A stretch of 64,000 nucleotides of DNA from Bactericera cockerelli (Eukaryota; Arthropoda; Insecta; Hemiptera; Triozidae), in the NCBI GenBank assembly GCA_024516035.1, contig CM044957.1, positions 52,767,011-52,831,010 on the forward strand, given 5' to 3'. The notes beneath the pieces were generated by a model, which was not told the DNA's origin, made no database searches, and saw only the letters and a list, made by a program, of their open reading frames with translations. Shown here piece after piece: positions 39,143 through 50,400 of the stretch. Position 1 is the first letter of the stretch; each line of letters begins with the position of its first letter. Both the position numbers and the translations under genes were made by a program.

Positions 39143-40882
39143 AAAAAGGCTGCAGGACCGGATAATATACCTCCGAAGGTAGTAAAAGAAGTAGTCCTAG
39201 GTTTCCCACAGAAGATCCTGTCTATGTTCAATAAAATCCTAGGGACGAGAGAAATGCCCAGGATTTGGAAAGAAGCTAGAGTAGCACTAATACCTAAGCC
39301 AATCAAGAGTCCCGAAGAGCCAGTAAAATATCGGCTTATCTGCCTGCTAAATACTTTTGGTAAACTCTATGAAAAAATGATACTAGGGAGACTAATTGAA
39401 GAGATACAAGAAAAAAATGTACTATCTGAGAGACAGTATGGTTTTAGAGCTGGTAAGTCAACAGTGCAGGCATTACAGGAGGTAGTGGGGATCGCGAAAG
39501 CGGAATTTCATAAAACCAGACGCACGCGACGCCACTGCATCCTAGTGGCAATAGACATAAAAAACGCCTTCAATTCCGCTCCCTGGAGACATATAATACA
39601 AGAATTAGAAGGAAAAGGCATCTCCAAATATCTTGTGGATATTTTTAAATCTTATCTGAGTGATAGAGAAATTGTTGGAGAGGAATTCCACATGATGATG
39701 ACGGCGGGCGTTCCGCAAGGATCGACCGCCGGAGCCACTCTGTGGAATATCCTGTATGACGGAGTATTGACCGTAGATATGCCTGAGGGAATAGACCTCA
39801 TTGCTTATGCCGACGATCTGGCTGTAATGGTAAGAGCAAAGAACGAAACAGAACTGGAAGAGAAAACAGATACAGCACTTTCTAGGATCCACCACTGGAT
39901 GCAAGGTAAACAACTGGACATAGCTCCTGAAAAAACAGAGGCTATTCTTCTAAACGGTAAGAAAAAATGCAGGCCTCTCAAAATAAGTATTATGGATAAA
40001 GAAATAAAATTTGTAAAAGAACTTAAATATTTAGGAGTAGTGCTGGATGGTCGACTTAGCTATGGACCCCACCTACAATACGTCACAATTAAGGCTAATA
40101 AAACGACTGTTGCCATATCAAAACTAATGCCTAGTATTGGAGGAATGAGCCAGAAGAAAAGATCAGTGCTGCCGGGTGTGAGTGAATCCATAATCCTATA
40201 CGCATCACCAGTATGGACCTCGGCACTCAGATTCCAAAAATACAGAAATGTTCTGATTAAAGAACAGAGGAAAATCCTTATTAAAATCTGTAGAGCCTAC
40301 CGGACTGTTTCTAACGAAGCTCTTTCGGTAGTGGCGGGGATTATACCAATGGATTTGAAGGCTGAAGAAAGAGAAAAATCATTTGGAAGAACAGAGGAAG
40401 AGAAAAGAGAACTTAGAGAAGAGACAGTGAGAAAGTGGCAACAAAGATGGGATGAAACTGAGAAAGCAGAGTGGACAAGAAAGCTGATTCAAAATGTTAA
40501 AGAGTGGACTGAAAGAGGACATGGTGAGGTGGATTTTCACTTAACTCAAATACTCACAGGACACGGATGTTTCGGCACCTACCTCTTCAGATTTAAGAAA
40601 AGGGACACGCCCATGTGTACATTCTACGACGGAGTTGAGGAAGACACACCTAGCCACACCCTCTTCAGGTGTGAAAGGCTGAGAGAAAGAAGAGAGAGAT
40701 TTATGAGAGATATAAGAGAGGAAATCACAGGGGAAAATATTGTGGAGAAAATGATAGGGAACGAAGAAAAGTGGGAGAAGACCAAGAAGTATGTAGAGGA
40801 TATTATGAGAGAAAAGGAAGAAGATGAGAGAAGAGTACAAAGCAACGCCACTGCAAGATATAGGAGAGAATTGCCACCATGA
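39143..40882 (+). CDS. Reverse transcriptase of the non-LTR element (N-terminally truncated)
   Basis: Codes for the RNA-dependent DNA polymerase that copies the element RNA at a nicked target site. Palm motifs with catalytic aspartates are AIDIKNAF and YADDLAV. The frame is uninterrupted, but the endonuclease domain and start codon are missing, so it cannot be autonomous. Downstream is about 740 bp of 3' UTR including two GC-richer blocks (41103-41410). Confidence -1.
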   Translation, partial: KKAAGPDNIPPKVVKEVVLGFPQKILSMFNKILGTREMPRIWKEARVALIPKPIKSPEEPVKYRLICLLNTFGKLYEKMILGRLIEEIQEKNVLSERQYGFRAGKSTVQALQEVVGIAKAEFHKTRRTRRHCILVAIDIKNAFNSAPWRHIIQELEGKGISKYLVDIFKSYLSDREIVGEEFHMMMTAGVPQGSTAGATLWNILYDGVLTVDMPEGIDLIAYADDLAVMVRAKNETELEEKTDTALSRIHHWMQGKQLDIAPEKTEAILLNGKKKCRPLKISIMDKEIKFVKELKYLGVVLDGRLSYGPHLQYVTIKANKTTVAISKLMPSIGGMSQKKRSVLPGVSESIILYASPVWTSALRFQKYRNVLIKEQRKILIKICRAYRTVSNEALSVVAGIIPMDLKAEEREKSFGRTEEEKRELREETVRKWQQRWDETEKAEWTRKLIQNVKEWTERGHGEVDFHLTQILTGHGCFGTYLFRFKKRDTPMCTFYDGVEEDTPSHTLFRCERLRERRERFMRDIREEITGENIVEKMIGNEEKWEKTKKYVEDIMREKEEDERRVQSNATARYRRELPP

Positions 40883-41646
40883 AATATTTACTATAACTTA
40901 CTATAAGAGCTTGCTGTAACTTACCTGTAGACCGTGTTTTATACATACTTATTTTATGTTGCATAATATTTCTGTGTTGAGAAGAATTTAATTTGCAGAT
41001 GGAAGAATGAATGCTGCAACCTACCTGCTTCACTGGTGAATTTATAATTTTATACACGTGTATTAAGTGTCTTTATGTTAATAAATATTTATGTTTTAAT
41101 GTAATGAGCTGGAAGTAAGGGAGGTTTAGTGGGTCGCTGTCCTCAGCCTAGGGAGGTGCCAGTGTTTGTGAGAAAAAGTGAGTGGAGTGGTCCCCCCACT
41201 ACACCACTGATCTCCTGGGATGCTGTCTCCTTGTAGGGCTGGGGAGGGTAAACCCCACACTCCCCATCGGCGGTTGCGCTGGCGATTACTACGGGTCTGA
41301 GCTTCAGGCGAGGCCCCTTTTTACTCGGTGGTGTGGCTGCTGGTGGGCGTCTTAGGCCGTGCGACACTTAGGGCATAGGAGTAGGCGTAGTGTGTCGCAT
41401 AGCTCAGAAGATTTCCCTCGCTTACTCTAAGCTCACATGCAGTGGCAGGAGAAGTAAAAAGAAAATTGATTGAATAATGAGAGAAAAGAAAAAAAGAAAA
41501 AAAAAAAAAAGAGAAAAGCAGAATAAAATAAGTGTAAAAGAAAACCCTATAGCAAAATACCCTGAAGTAATATATATATAGTTCCAGGGTATCTTTTGCT
41601 GCCGCTGCATGAGTTTAAAAAATTCTAAAAAAAAAAAAAAAAAAAA
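39143..41646 (+). mobile_element. 5'-truncated non-LTR retrotransposon with target-site duplication
   Basis: The insertion is flanked by 14-bp direct repeats GGTATAGAATGCTC at 39129-39142 and 41647-41660 and ends in a long A tract. Inside, 579 codons remain open to 40882, with reverse transcriptase signatures KAAGPDNIPPKVVK, QYGFRAGKST, AIDIKNAFNSAPW, GVPQGSTAGATLWN and YADD (39806-39817). The C-terminal part has a C...H...C motif (CTFYDGVEEDTPSHTLFRC). The endonuclease is lost to 5' truncation. The layout fits the R1/Jockey group. The first 25 codons of the long frame (39068-39142) are host sequence. Intact frame and duplication imply a recent insertion. Confidence -1.
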
Positions 41647-41660
41647 GGTATAGAATGCTC

Positions 41661-42215
41661 TGTGTTTTTATGTCTCTTAACAGATCTCGTTGATAGGATA
41701 AATCGAGAGAAGAAATTTTTTTGGAGATTCAAAATTTGAAGTTGTTGTTCTTTACACTTTGACAGTGAAAGTTGTTGCGGACAGCGACGGCGACGTCAAG
41801 GCCACAGTCGTGGTTGCCTAATTAAGTTGAAGAATCTAGATTTGATATTTTATTCATCTATCCACCAGTCTCCCCCGTCGAACTTTCATGAATCACACCT
41901 TAAACCTAAGAGCTTAGCTCCACCCAAAATATCAGTTTTCGCTTCCCTCCAGGAAGGAAATTGTACCTATTAGTAGAAAATTATTCTCAATACGTACGCA
42001 CTTCAATTACCGTACAAATATGGTATTTACCTTGGCAACACTGATTAAAATTTACTGATGGTAGTGTGGTGGGGTTAAGGCAGGGTTGTCAGATGAAGTT
42101 ATTAAAAAATCCCCGTTTTATTTGTAGAAAGTCCCGTTTCAAAGGATGCCCATTTTCCCTGAATCAAATATTATTATAAGTAAACTTGTAAAGGATTCAG
42201 ACAGATATCTATATA
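41661..42215. other. Spacer between LINE and Tc1 element
   Basis: No coding sequence recognised. A GC-richer patch at about 41775-41820 (GCGGACAGCGACGGCGACG) stands out and could be promoter-proximal sequence of ADAM17 or boule, but this is only a guess. Confidence -1.
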
Positions 42216-43795
42216 CACTGGGGACCACAATTAGGGGAACGCTCAGATGATTTCGAATTTAATGTACTGTGTTCAATTTAGGAACCCCTATTTAACTTTA
42301 TATTATTACATATACGATGGTCTATCAATGTATGCTACATTTATACAGATGTATCCCACTAAGGGACAAATTCTACAAGTTTAGTGAGAGTACCTCTAAA
42401 ACCCATGATTTCATGGATACCTGACGAACATGGAAGTTTCATTATTCTCTTACCTAAGGTCAAATGCTAACGTTTGGTGACTTTATGAAGCTTTTAATTG
42501 TCAAATAAAGTGATTTTCTTACAATATGTCCGATTTGAGTGAAGTAGAGGTTGCCCGGGCGGTTGCGTTGATTGAAGCCGGACAAACCTACAGAACAGTG
42601 GCAAATTCCCTTCGCGTGTCAAAATCAGTGATTCATCGAGTTGTTAAACGCTACATGCAGACTGGTGAATACAGAAGGCGACGTGGACAGGGTCCCAAAA
42701 GGGTCACAAACTAAAGAGAAGACCGCTACATAACGCTCACTGCACTGAGAAACCGGTTTATGCCCGCGACTGCTGTCCGTGGGGATCTGATACGAAGCCA
42801 CAATGTGAATTTTTCTGTTAAAACAATAAGAAGAAGACTCAGAGAGCGTTCTGTGACGTCCCACAGAGCCAAGCGATCGCCTCTTCTCAATCACCAGCAC
42901 AAAGTTGAAAGGGTCGTGTACGCAAACAACTACCGAAGATGGTCAATGCGTGAATGGGGAAGGGTATCTTTATAGACGAATCTAAATTTAGCTTGAAGTC
43001 AGATGACAACCGTATCCGAGTACTTAGACGCCCAAATGAACGGTCCTCAAAGTGCAATATTGTTGGAAAAGTCCAATTTGGTGGCGGTTCCATCATGGTC
43101 TGGGGGGGCATAAGTTTTAACGGCCGTATAACCCTGTATATCCTGGAGGGAGGGGCACTGACTGCTGATTGGTACAGGAGAGAGGTTCTTGAAGGTATTG
43201 TCCTTCCTTTCAAGGCCTTCATTGGGGAGGAGATGATCCTGATGCACGACAATGCTCGTCCACACGTGGCAAACCAGGTGCAGCGCTTCCTTCAGGAGGT
43301 GAACTTGGAGGTCCTCCGACACCCTGCTTGCTCTCCGGATATGAATCCCATAGAACATGTATGGGGCCATATGGAAAGGCCCATCCGGAACAGGAATCCA
43401 CCCGCGGACACAATAGCGCAGCTCAAGAAGGCAGTTGTTGAAGAATGGGATCGGATGCCCCAAGAATTCGTCCAGAAGCTCATCCGAAGCATGCCGAGGC
43501 GATTAAACACCCTACTTGGTGTTAGAGGAGGCAATACAAGGTATTGAGCCCACGTATTCCAGAGATTTTTCAAAATCTCGAAATTTCAAATCTTTGTTTT
43601 TTGTCACTTTTTCGACATTGTTTGATTATTGTCAAAAAATAAAATTTTCCCTTTGAAGTAGCCCAAAAAAATGACTTGTTTCATGTTCCCAACAAAAATA
43701 CCTATCTTTCAGATCATGTTTCAACACAACAATTTATACAATTCAAGGTGAAATATGGGGTTAAAAAAGCGTTCCCCTAATTGTGGTCCCCAGTG
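42216..43795 (+). mobile_element. Tc1-like DD34E transposon, 1580 bp, perfect 28-bp TIRs
   Basis: Ends CACTGGGGACCACAATTAGG (plus eight more bases) are identical inverted repeats of 28 bp, flanked by TA (42214-42215 and 43796-43797). A single transposase gene fills most of the interior but is broken. Perfect ends suggest recent mobility with transposase supplied in trans. Confidence -1.
42526..43547 (+). pseudogene. Tc1-like transposase, one stop and one frameshift
   Basis: The N-terminal paired-type helix-turn-helix is visible (EVEVARAVALIEAGQTYRTV, RVSKSVIHRVVKRYM). A TAA at 42712-42714 interrupts it, after which the same frame continues (ITLTALRNRF, KTIRRRLRERSV). Near 42960 the frame shifts by one base into IFIDESKFSLKSDD. 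The catalytic triad is present: D at 42975, D at 43248 (HDNARPH) and E at 43353 (SPDMNPIEH), 34 residues apart, hence DD34E. The protein is normally about 340 residues, so the length is complete apart from the two lesions. Confidence -1.
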
Positions 43796-43797
43796 TA

Positions 43798-44378
43798 TTT
43801 TAATATATTTAATTTTACTATTATATTCACACATACATCACTCTGCCAATTTGAAGTATTTTAAATAAATAAAATTCATTTATTAAAAAAAAGAAATAAA
43901 AAAATCTCTATTTTTATCCCCCACTCTTTTGTACCCCATTTTAAGAACAAAAATACCCATCTGGCAACCCTGGATCAGTTCTCTCTTGTGTTTTCTGTTT
44001 GAGATCATAGTGATTACTGATTATCAAATTATCAGTTCTTTGCTATTCTTGTTTTCTCTGTTATCTTATCTACCTAATTTATCAGTATCATTAGTATGTC
44101 AGACTTTCCCAGATAATGATTTTTAATATTAGATCAATAGCAAAACCTTAAACTAGAAAATTCTCTCTGACACTGTCAGACGTAATAGTTATTTCTAGTT
44201 TATTAAAGTGAAAAAACCAATAGATTTCCACAATGCCATTCCAATCAAGTTCATTTTGGAAAGAAAAAAGTACTGAAGAACCAAGAACAATTAAATACTA
44301 ATGCCCAAATATGAATATATTATAATGAGTTGACAAACTGTAAATGTAGGAGCAAAAAAAAAAATTAAATAAAAAAAT
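43798..44378 (+). other. ADAM17 upstream flank, promoter not identified
   Basis: About 580 bp lie between the Tc1-like element and the ADAM17 start codon. The stretch is AT-rich, with no homology I recognise and no convincing TATA box or CpG-rich segment. It could hold the 5' UTR, or the first exon may lie further upstream. Confidence -1.
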
Positions 44379-44448
44379 ATGGCTCCCCTCTGCTTCTGGA
44401 ATTTCCTAATGTACTTGGTACTTTCCATCTCACTGAGAAGTATCAATG
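44379..44448 (+). CDS. ADAM17: ADAM17 exon 1 (signal peptide)
   Basis: The start ATG opens a short hydrophobic stretch ([20 protein letters not shown]) typical of a signal peptide. The exon ends one base into a glycine codon before GTAAGA. The frame continues into exon 2, which begins in the matching phase. Any upstream non-coding exon was not recognised. Confidence -1.
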
Positions 44449-47400
44449 GTAAGATAATTATAAATCTCTTCAAAATCTAAAGGTTGCTTGAGATGTTATA
44501 TCCCTTGCTTTAGCAGTAGAGACAATTTTGATAACAGTGACTTTGGTGAATGCCTGAGCCCATGTAGAAGATATCTTTGTAGCAGGAAAAATAGAATTTA
44601 GGATCTTAATTACCAAAACTAAAGACATCCATTCTTAATGAACCTACTATAATACAAAAGCATACAATATGTTTTGAAAATCCTTGACTCAGTGCAAAGA
44701 CTCCAGGTTTGACTCTGTGTCATTTTTGATAATTTCTCTCAAAAATTGATTCAGATTTTACTCATATGTATTGCCATCATCTGCGCTTGAATGATTTAAT
44801 CAACATAGGTGAAATTTGAGATATTTTCCAGACCTTGGGTACTAGTTTTCTGATTTTAGATTTTTTTCTGATAGCTCTTACAATTATAAAGTTCTTTATA
44901 TAAAAATTTGTGAAATTTTCTTATGTTTACTATTTTCAGGATCTATTCATAAAAACGTCAAGTATTATGACATTCTCCATGCTTCAGATCTATCACACAA
45001 AATCATTAAAAAAGGACTTCAAGAGAGCAATCATCCTTTCAATAAAATTAAGGAAATTACATTTAAAACTTTGGGAAAGTAAGTTTACCTACACCTTACT
45101 TCCTGTTTTAAAACTTGTGGTTCCAAAGTCTAGCTGGGGAACCTTAAACACCAAGAAGACCTGCATTTTGCTAGAGAACTGCATTCCTCTATGTATGAGA
45201 ATAGACTAGTCAACCCTAACAAGCCAGGAGCTATCTTGTAGTTTTCACAAGGTTTTTGAATCCTTTTTCTTTAAAAAATCTTGCATCTAAATTTAAGGCC
45301 AACTAAAGTAAAAAATCATGATGACATAAATATTACTTCAAGTGCTGTTGCCAAAGTTTACAGCTAAAAATCATTTACTGAATGACAAATGGTACTCAAA
45401 TTCTATTTACTTCTTCTTCTTTTTTAAAGACTTATCCCACTTAAGCAGGGTCAACATTGTTCAACCTCATAGTTGAGGGTGGTTGGTTTTGGGCACATTT
45501 TTTTACAGCTTTTGCCACAAATAATATTCCCGAGAAACCATTTAACACAATTTGTTTCTGGGTTTCATCATAATTTGTTTTTTGTTTCAGACACTTCAGG
45601 CTAATACTTACTCCTAAGAAAGGAATTTTACACTCTAAATTCCAAGCCACTACTGTTGATGCAGATGGAAATGAAAAACCAGTTGTCATAGGTAAAGATT
45701 TTATTTTCAAAGGCAATCATGATATTTTTAATAGATCTTGTTTATATTAATAAAAAATATAAAACATTTAAGATATTTTTCACTGAGAGAAAATGTAATT
45801 TCAAACCATTCATGACAATTTTTAAGGGCATGTCAGGACATAAAAATTGATAGTAAAACATTTCCAACCATGGCTTAATTAATAATGAGAAAAAAATACT
45901 AGCCCCAAAATGTAAATTAGGTACATATTTTTATTACAACATTCAGAGTGTAATTCTTTAAAATGAATTTATTCAAATCATTGTCAGCTTGTAACATTTA
46001 ATAATGATAGTAAGCCAGCATCAATGGCATGTTGAATGTATCAGTAGCCCATTCTAGAAGCTCTCTCCTCTCAAAATCCCCAAATCTCTGTTTCAACTCA
46101 CTTTGATTGGTTATTGCATTCAAATTAACCAATCAAAGTGTGTTGTGTGACCATTAAAAAGGAGATTTGGACATTATGAGATGGGATATTGTTTCTGGAA
46201 TGGGCTACTGTTCTCATTCTGTCACTTCAGTTCAGCAATGTCCATTGAGGTTAGAACTACTTAAATTGGTGAATTTGAACCCTTGTGATGCTGGCCCACC
46301 TCAGGCTGGGAGTGTTTGAGTAGCTGGTTTTTAAGTTTCCATGACTATGCAGTTGAAAGTAATTAAACTCAATAAAAGAGTAATAGTTGTTCAAAATGAC
46401 ATGAATGCATTTTTTTTTTTTTTTTTCAGACCAAGAAGAGTTCTACGATGGTAGACTATTTGGTGAGAATGAGTCCACTGCTAGTGTGCACATCTCAGAT
46501 GGTGTTATGATGGCCAGCATACATACACCTGAAGAAACTTATCACATTGAGGTACGTATAAAATGTATGTGGTATTTTGCAATCAAAAGAAAAAGAAACT
46601 GATGTAAATATCTTGTGACTTTCCCTATTACCTACAAAAGGGGTCAACTCTCATAATTTTTTCTTGTGTTCCGCACAGATCCACAAAATTTAAAATTAAA
46701 AAGCCCTTTGGGCTGCTCCAGTCATTCAACCACTACTTAGACACTAAGAGCGATATTAATAGATAAATTCTAAATTCAATATCACAAGTCATTGCTAAGC
46801 ATGGGTTTTCCCCTTTTTACACAGTACGCAAACCTTGACCTAGCACCACAGAGGTATTACAAAAACGTCTATTAATTCTGCCCTAATTGTGATACATCCT
46901 CTCTAAACATGAGGTCTACTTACTACATTTCAAGTTTATAGCTCACACCCTTTTTGTTGATACAGGGTGGCGCCGCAGGTTCTCGTGTTTTTGAAACGGG
47001 TAGTACGGCCGAACGGAGGGGATGACGGGGTCGACGACCAATCCCTCTTGAAGAGTAGGATGGGGAGTTTCAGTAACAATGCCGACCTGGTCCGTGGAGC
47101 ATCGTGTTTTCGCTGTAGAGCAATTTTTGCGAAATAACGAATCTATCGTTGCAGTCACGCGCGCGCTTTCCGCCGCCATTTCAACGTCCCACATCGTGGT
47201 ACTGTTCCCCATAGTGATTCGATTTTGGAGTGGGTACGAAAATTTCGTGAAACGGGTTCATGTGCACCGACTTGGAACAAGACTCAACCTCGAACAACAA
47301 GAACACCGGAGAATGTGGAACGTGTTAGGCTTGACTCCAAGAATGCATCGCCCAAGAAGGAAGGCATTTGATGGACATCATTTTTCATAATTGAATTTTT

Positions 47401-50400
47401 TTCTTTTTCTTAAATAAAATCCCCTTGTTACTGAACATTTTAAAATTTATTTCAACCCGATAACTTCAACATTGACGATTTGACGACTGTTTCAAATTCA
47501 CAAGGCATAGCTGCGCCACCCTGTATAAACTGAGATATCCTTTTCACGTACTCAGATATCTTGTTTACATGGACTCATGTAGTAAATGTACAATTTCATT
47601 TCAGCCATCATGGAGGCATCTTCCACACCTCGGATACCAGAGTATGGTGGCCTATAGATCATCTGATGTTAAATTGAGCTGGGAGCATGCACATGAAAAA
47701 CCCGTTAGTCCATGTGGTTATGTCAAAGGTATGAAGGTGTTCAATAGAAATATTATTTACACTTATCAGTAACAATCAAAAGTTTCATTATTTCACTAAT
47801 TTGGGATCACACTGAGTGCAACATTGTTTCGAATCGTTTTGCTACATTTTGTCTTGAAATTTGAATGGGAAGTTTTGAAAAGAAAAAAAAAAAATCAGTC
47901 ATTGGGCTTTGATTTCAATAGATTGTAAAGAAAAAGCAGAACATGCCTTATAGTTGAAATATAAAGTGACTTTTGGTCAAATGATTATCTAAATTTAAAA
48001 AGTGGTACCCTACAATACTTTAATAATGATCCTTACTTTTATGTATGCAATAGCACATGAAATAAATAATTCCTTTTAACTAAGTAGTTTTTGTAGTTGT
48101 TGTGATATTACTATGTGGTCAATTACTCAAATAAATGATACAAACTCAGGTATACCTGCCCCAGATGTATCAGCAGACAATTCAAGTAAGGTTATTTATA
48201 AGTTTTGGTACTTATTCTAATCCTTCCAGAAGAATTCAACACAACAGATAACAATGTGGATGATGAAGAGCCCGATACATTCGACGAAGACCCTTCTGCC
48301 CTGCCTCACTCACGTTCTAAACGCCAAGTAGATCCTGCTTACGAGTACAAACCTACCAAAACCAGATGCCCTCTTCTCCTGGTAGCCGACTATAGGTTCT
48401 ACCAAGAAATGGGGGGTAGCAACACTAAAACAACCATAAATTATTTGGTGAGAAAGCTTTTTTAAGTTTACTTTCTTCCACCTTTTCATGTAAAACCATA
48501 TGATAATTGAAATCAGCTTACTTAGATTCTTTTATCATAGTTTTAGTTTCAAGTTATCATATTTGTGTGAATCACAACTACTCAAACTCAACTTACTAAA
48601 TTTTTGCTTAACTTAGGTCTTGAACCTCAGATTACAAGTTCGCCTTATCAATAGAACTACCAAGGTCGGATTTCTTTTATCAATCAACTTATAGTATTAC
48701 TATAGCAATGGTGATTTTACACAAATTTTGCTTACTTATTATAAATTATCAATTCAACTTTTTTTTAAATTCTATAACAATGGTTTCTTTTTTTTCTTTC
48801 TTCTTTTAATACCTATGCACGTATTTCGTGAGTGGTAACCATCATTTTACACGTGATTTATTGCCGTGTCGAGATGCAACTGCTAGGTCTCTGCTCATGT
48901 ATATATTAGTATAAGGCAGCAGGGACCTGGCAGCCACTTCTCGACCCGGCCATTAAATATATGTTAATAAACTGGATTTTTTTTGTAAATTTACTGCAAG
49001 ACGATTGTGCAAAATTGCCAGTTAATTTTAGTCTAACTAAGGGCAAAATAAGTAGAATTTTCCTATCTTACACAGTACGCAATCTGTGACTTAGCGCCAC
49101 AGAGGTATTACAAAAACGTCTATTAATTCCGCCCTAAGGGTGGAATTAATAGACTTTTTTGTAATACCACTTATCAACGACTTAAGTTATTGATGTTGTC
49201 TATTAATTCCGCCCTAATAGACGTTTTTGTAATACCTCTGTGGCGCTAAGTCACGGATTGCGTACTGTGTAAGATAGGGAAAACCGACACTTACCAACGA
49301 CTTAAGTTTTTGATGTTGTCTATTAATTCTGCCCTTAATGTTCTTTCCTGTTTTCAGATAAGTCTGATAGACCGCGTTCACAAGATTTACAATGACACGA
49401 TCTGGCACGACAGGTCGGAGCAGGACGGGTACAGAGGCATGGGCTTTGTGATAAAGAAGATTGTGGTTCATGCGGAAGCCAACAGAGTGCGCGGAGGAGA
49501 AGCTCACTACAACATGATTCGAGACAAGTGGGATGTGCGAAACCTTCTGGAGGTGAGTGAACAGCTATTAGTGAGTAAAGTGGCAGAGAATGCCTAAGGC
49601 ATTAACTTCGCCTGGATTACAATACATTATACATTTAAATTTAATTTTTTTTTTTCTATATCTTTTTTTGTAAATATTGTTAATTTTTTTTTTTTTTTTA
49701 TCCTTGTTAATAATTTATTGTTGTTTGTATTGTATAAAAAATAAAGTGTAAATAAATAAATAAATAAATAAGTGAGTTTAAGGAAAATAGCATCCGGTTA
49801 AATTTAACGTTCAGATTGCCATATGCAATAACTCCGCCCTTTACTTAGCACATATGTTTATATTATATATTTTTCTTTTCTTTTCTTTTTAATTTTTATT
49901 GTATAAATTGTTTCAATTTTTTTCTCATTGTTATAATAATTATTTGTATTGTACATATGTCTTCTTATCTAATAAAGAAATAAAGTGAAGAAATACTAAA
50001 GTACACAACTTCTATTTTTTAGATTTGCTAACTTGTAAAATTACTACTAGATGGTGGCACTGGGCTCTCTGTTGTAGGTGTCATATGTTAAAGAGTTTCA
50101 TCAATTTTCCTTTGAAATAAATTTAGTCAGTGAGGTATTCTTTGAAACGAGTTTTGAGTTGGCTTTCTGTTTCTCCCATGTATTCTTTGTGAAATTATTT
50201 GCAGTCTATCTGATATCCTACTTTAAAAATGGAATACTTTAAAAAATAAACTTTGTGAGGATTCAATATTTATTTATTGTGTTTACTATACATAGTATGT
50301 TCACAAATAATTCTTAAATCTAAACTAATTCTAATTAAAGTTTATGAAATGTTGTTAAGATATAAAATGTACGGTGACTAGTGAGAAAGACTTGAAGGAT

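Noticed and set aside
39605..40851. Minus-strand open frames within the LINE
   Set aside because: Shadows of the plus-strand reverse transcriptase frame, with no recognisable motifs.
42625..43573. Minus-strand frames within the Tc1-like element
   Set aside because: Shadows of the transposase; composition follows the coding strand.
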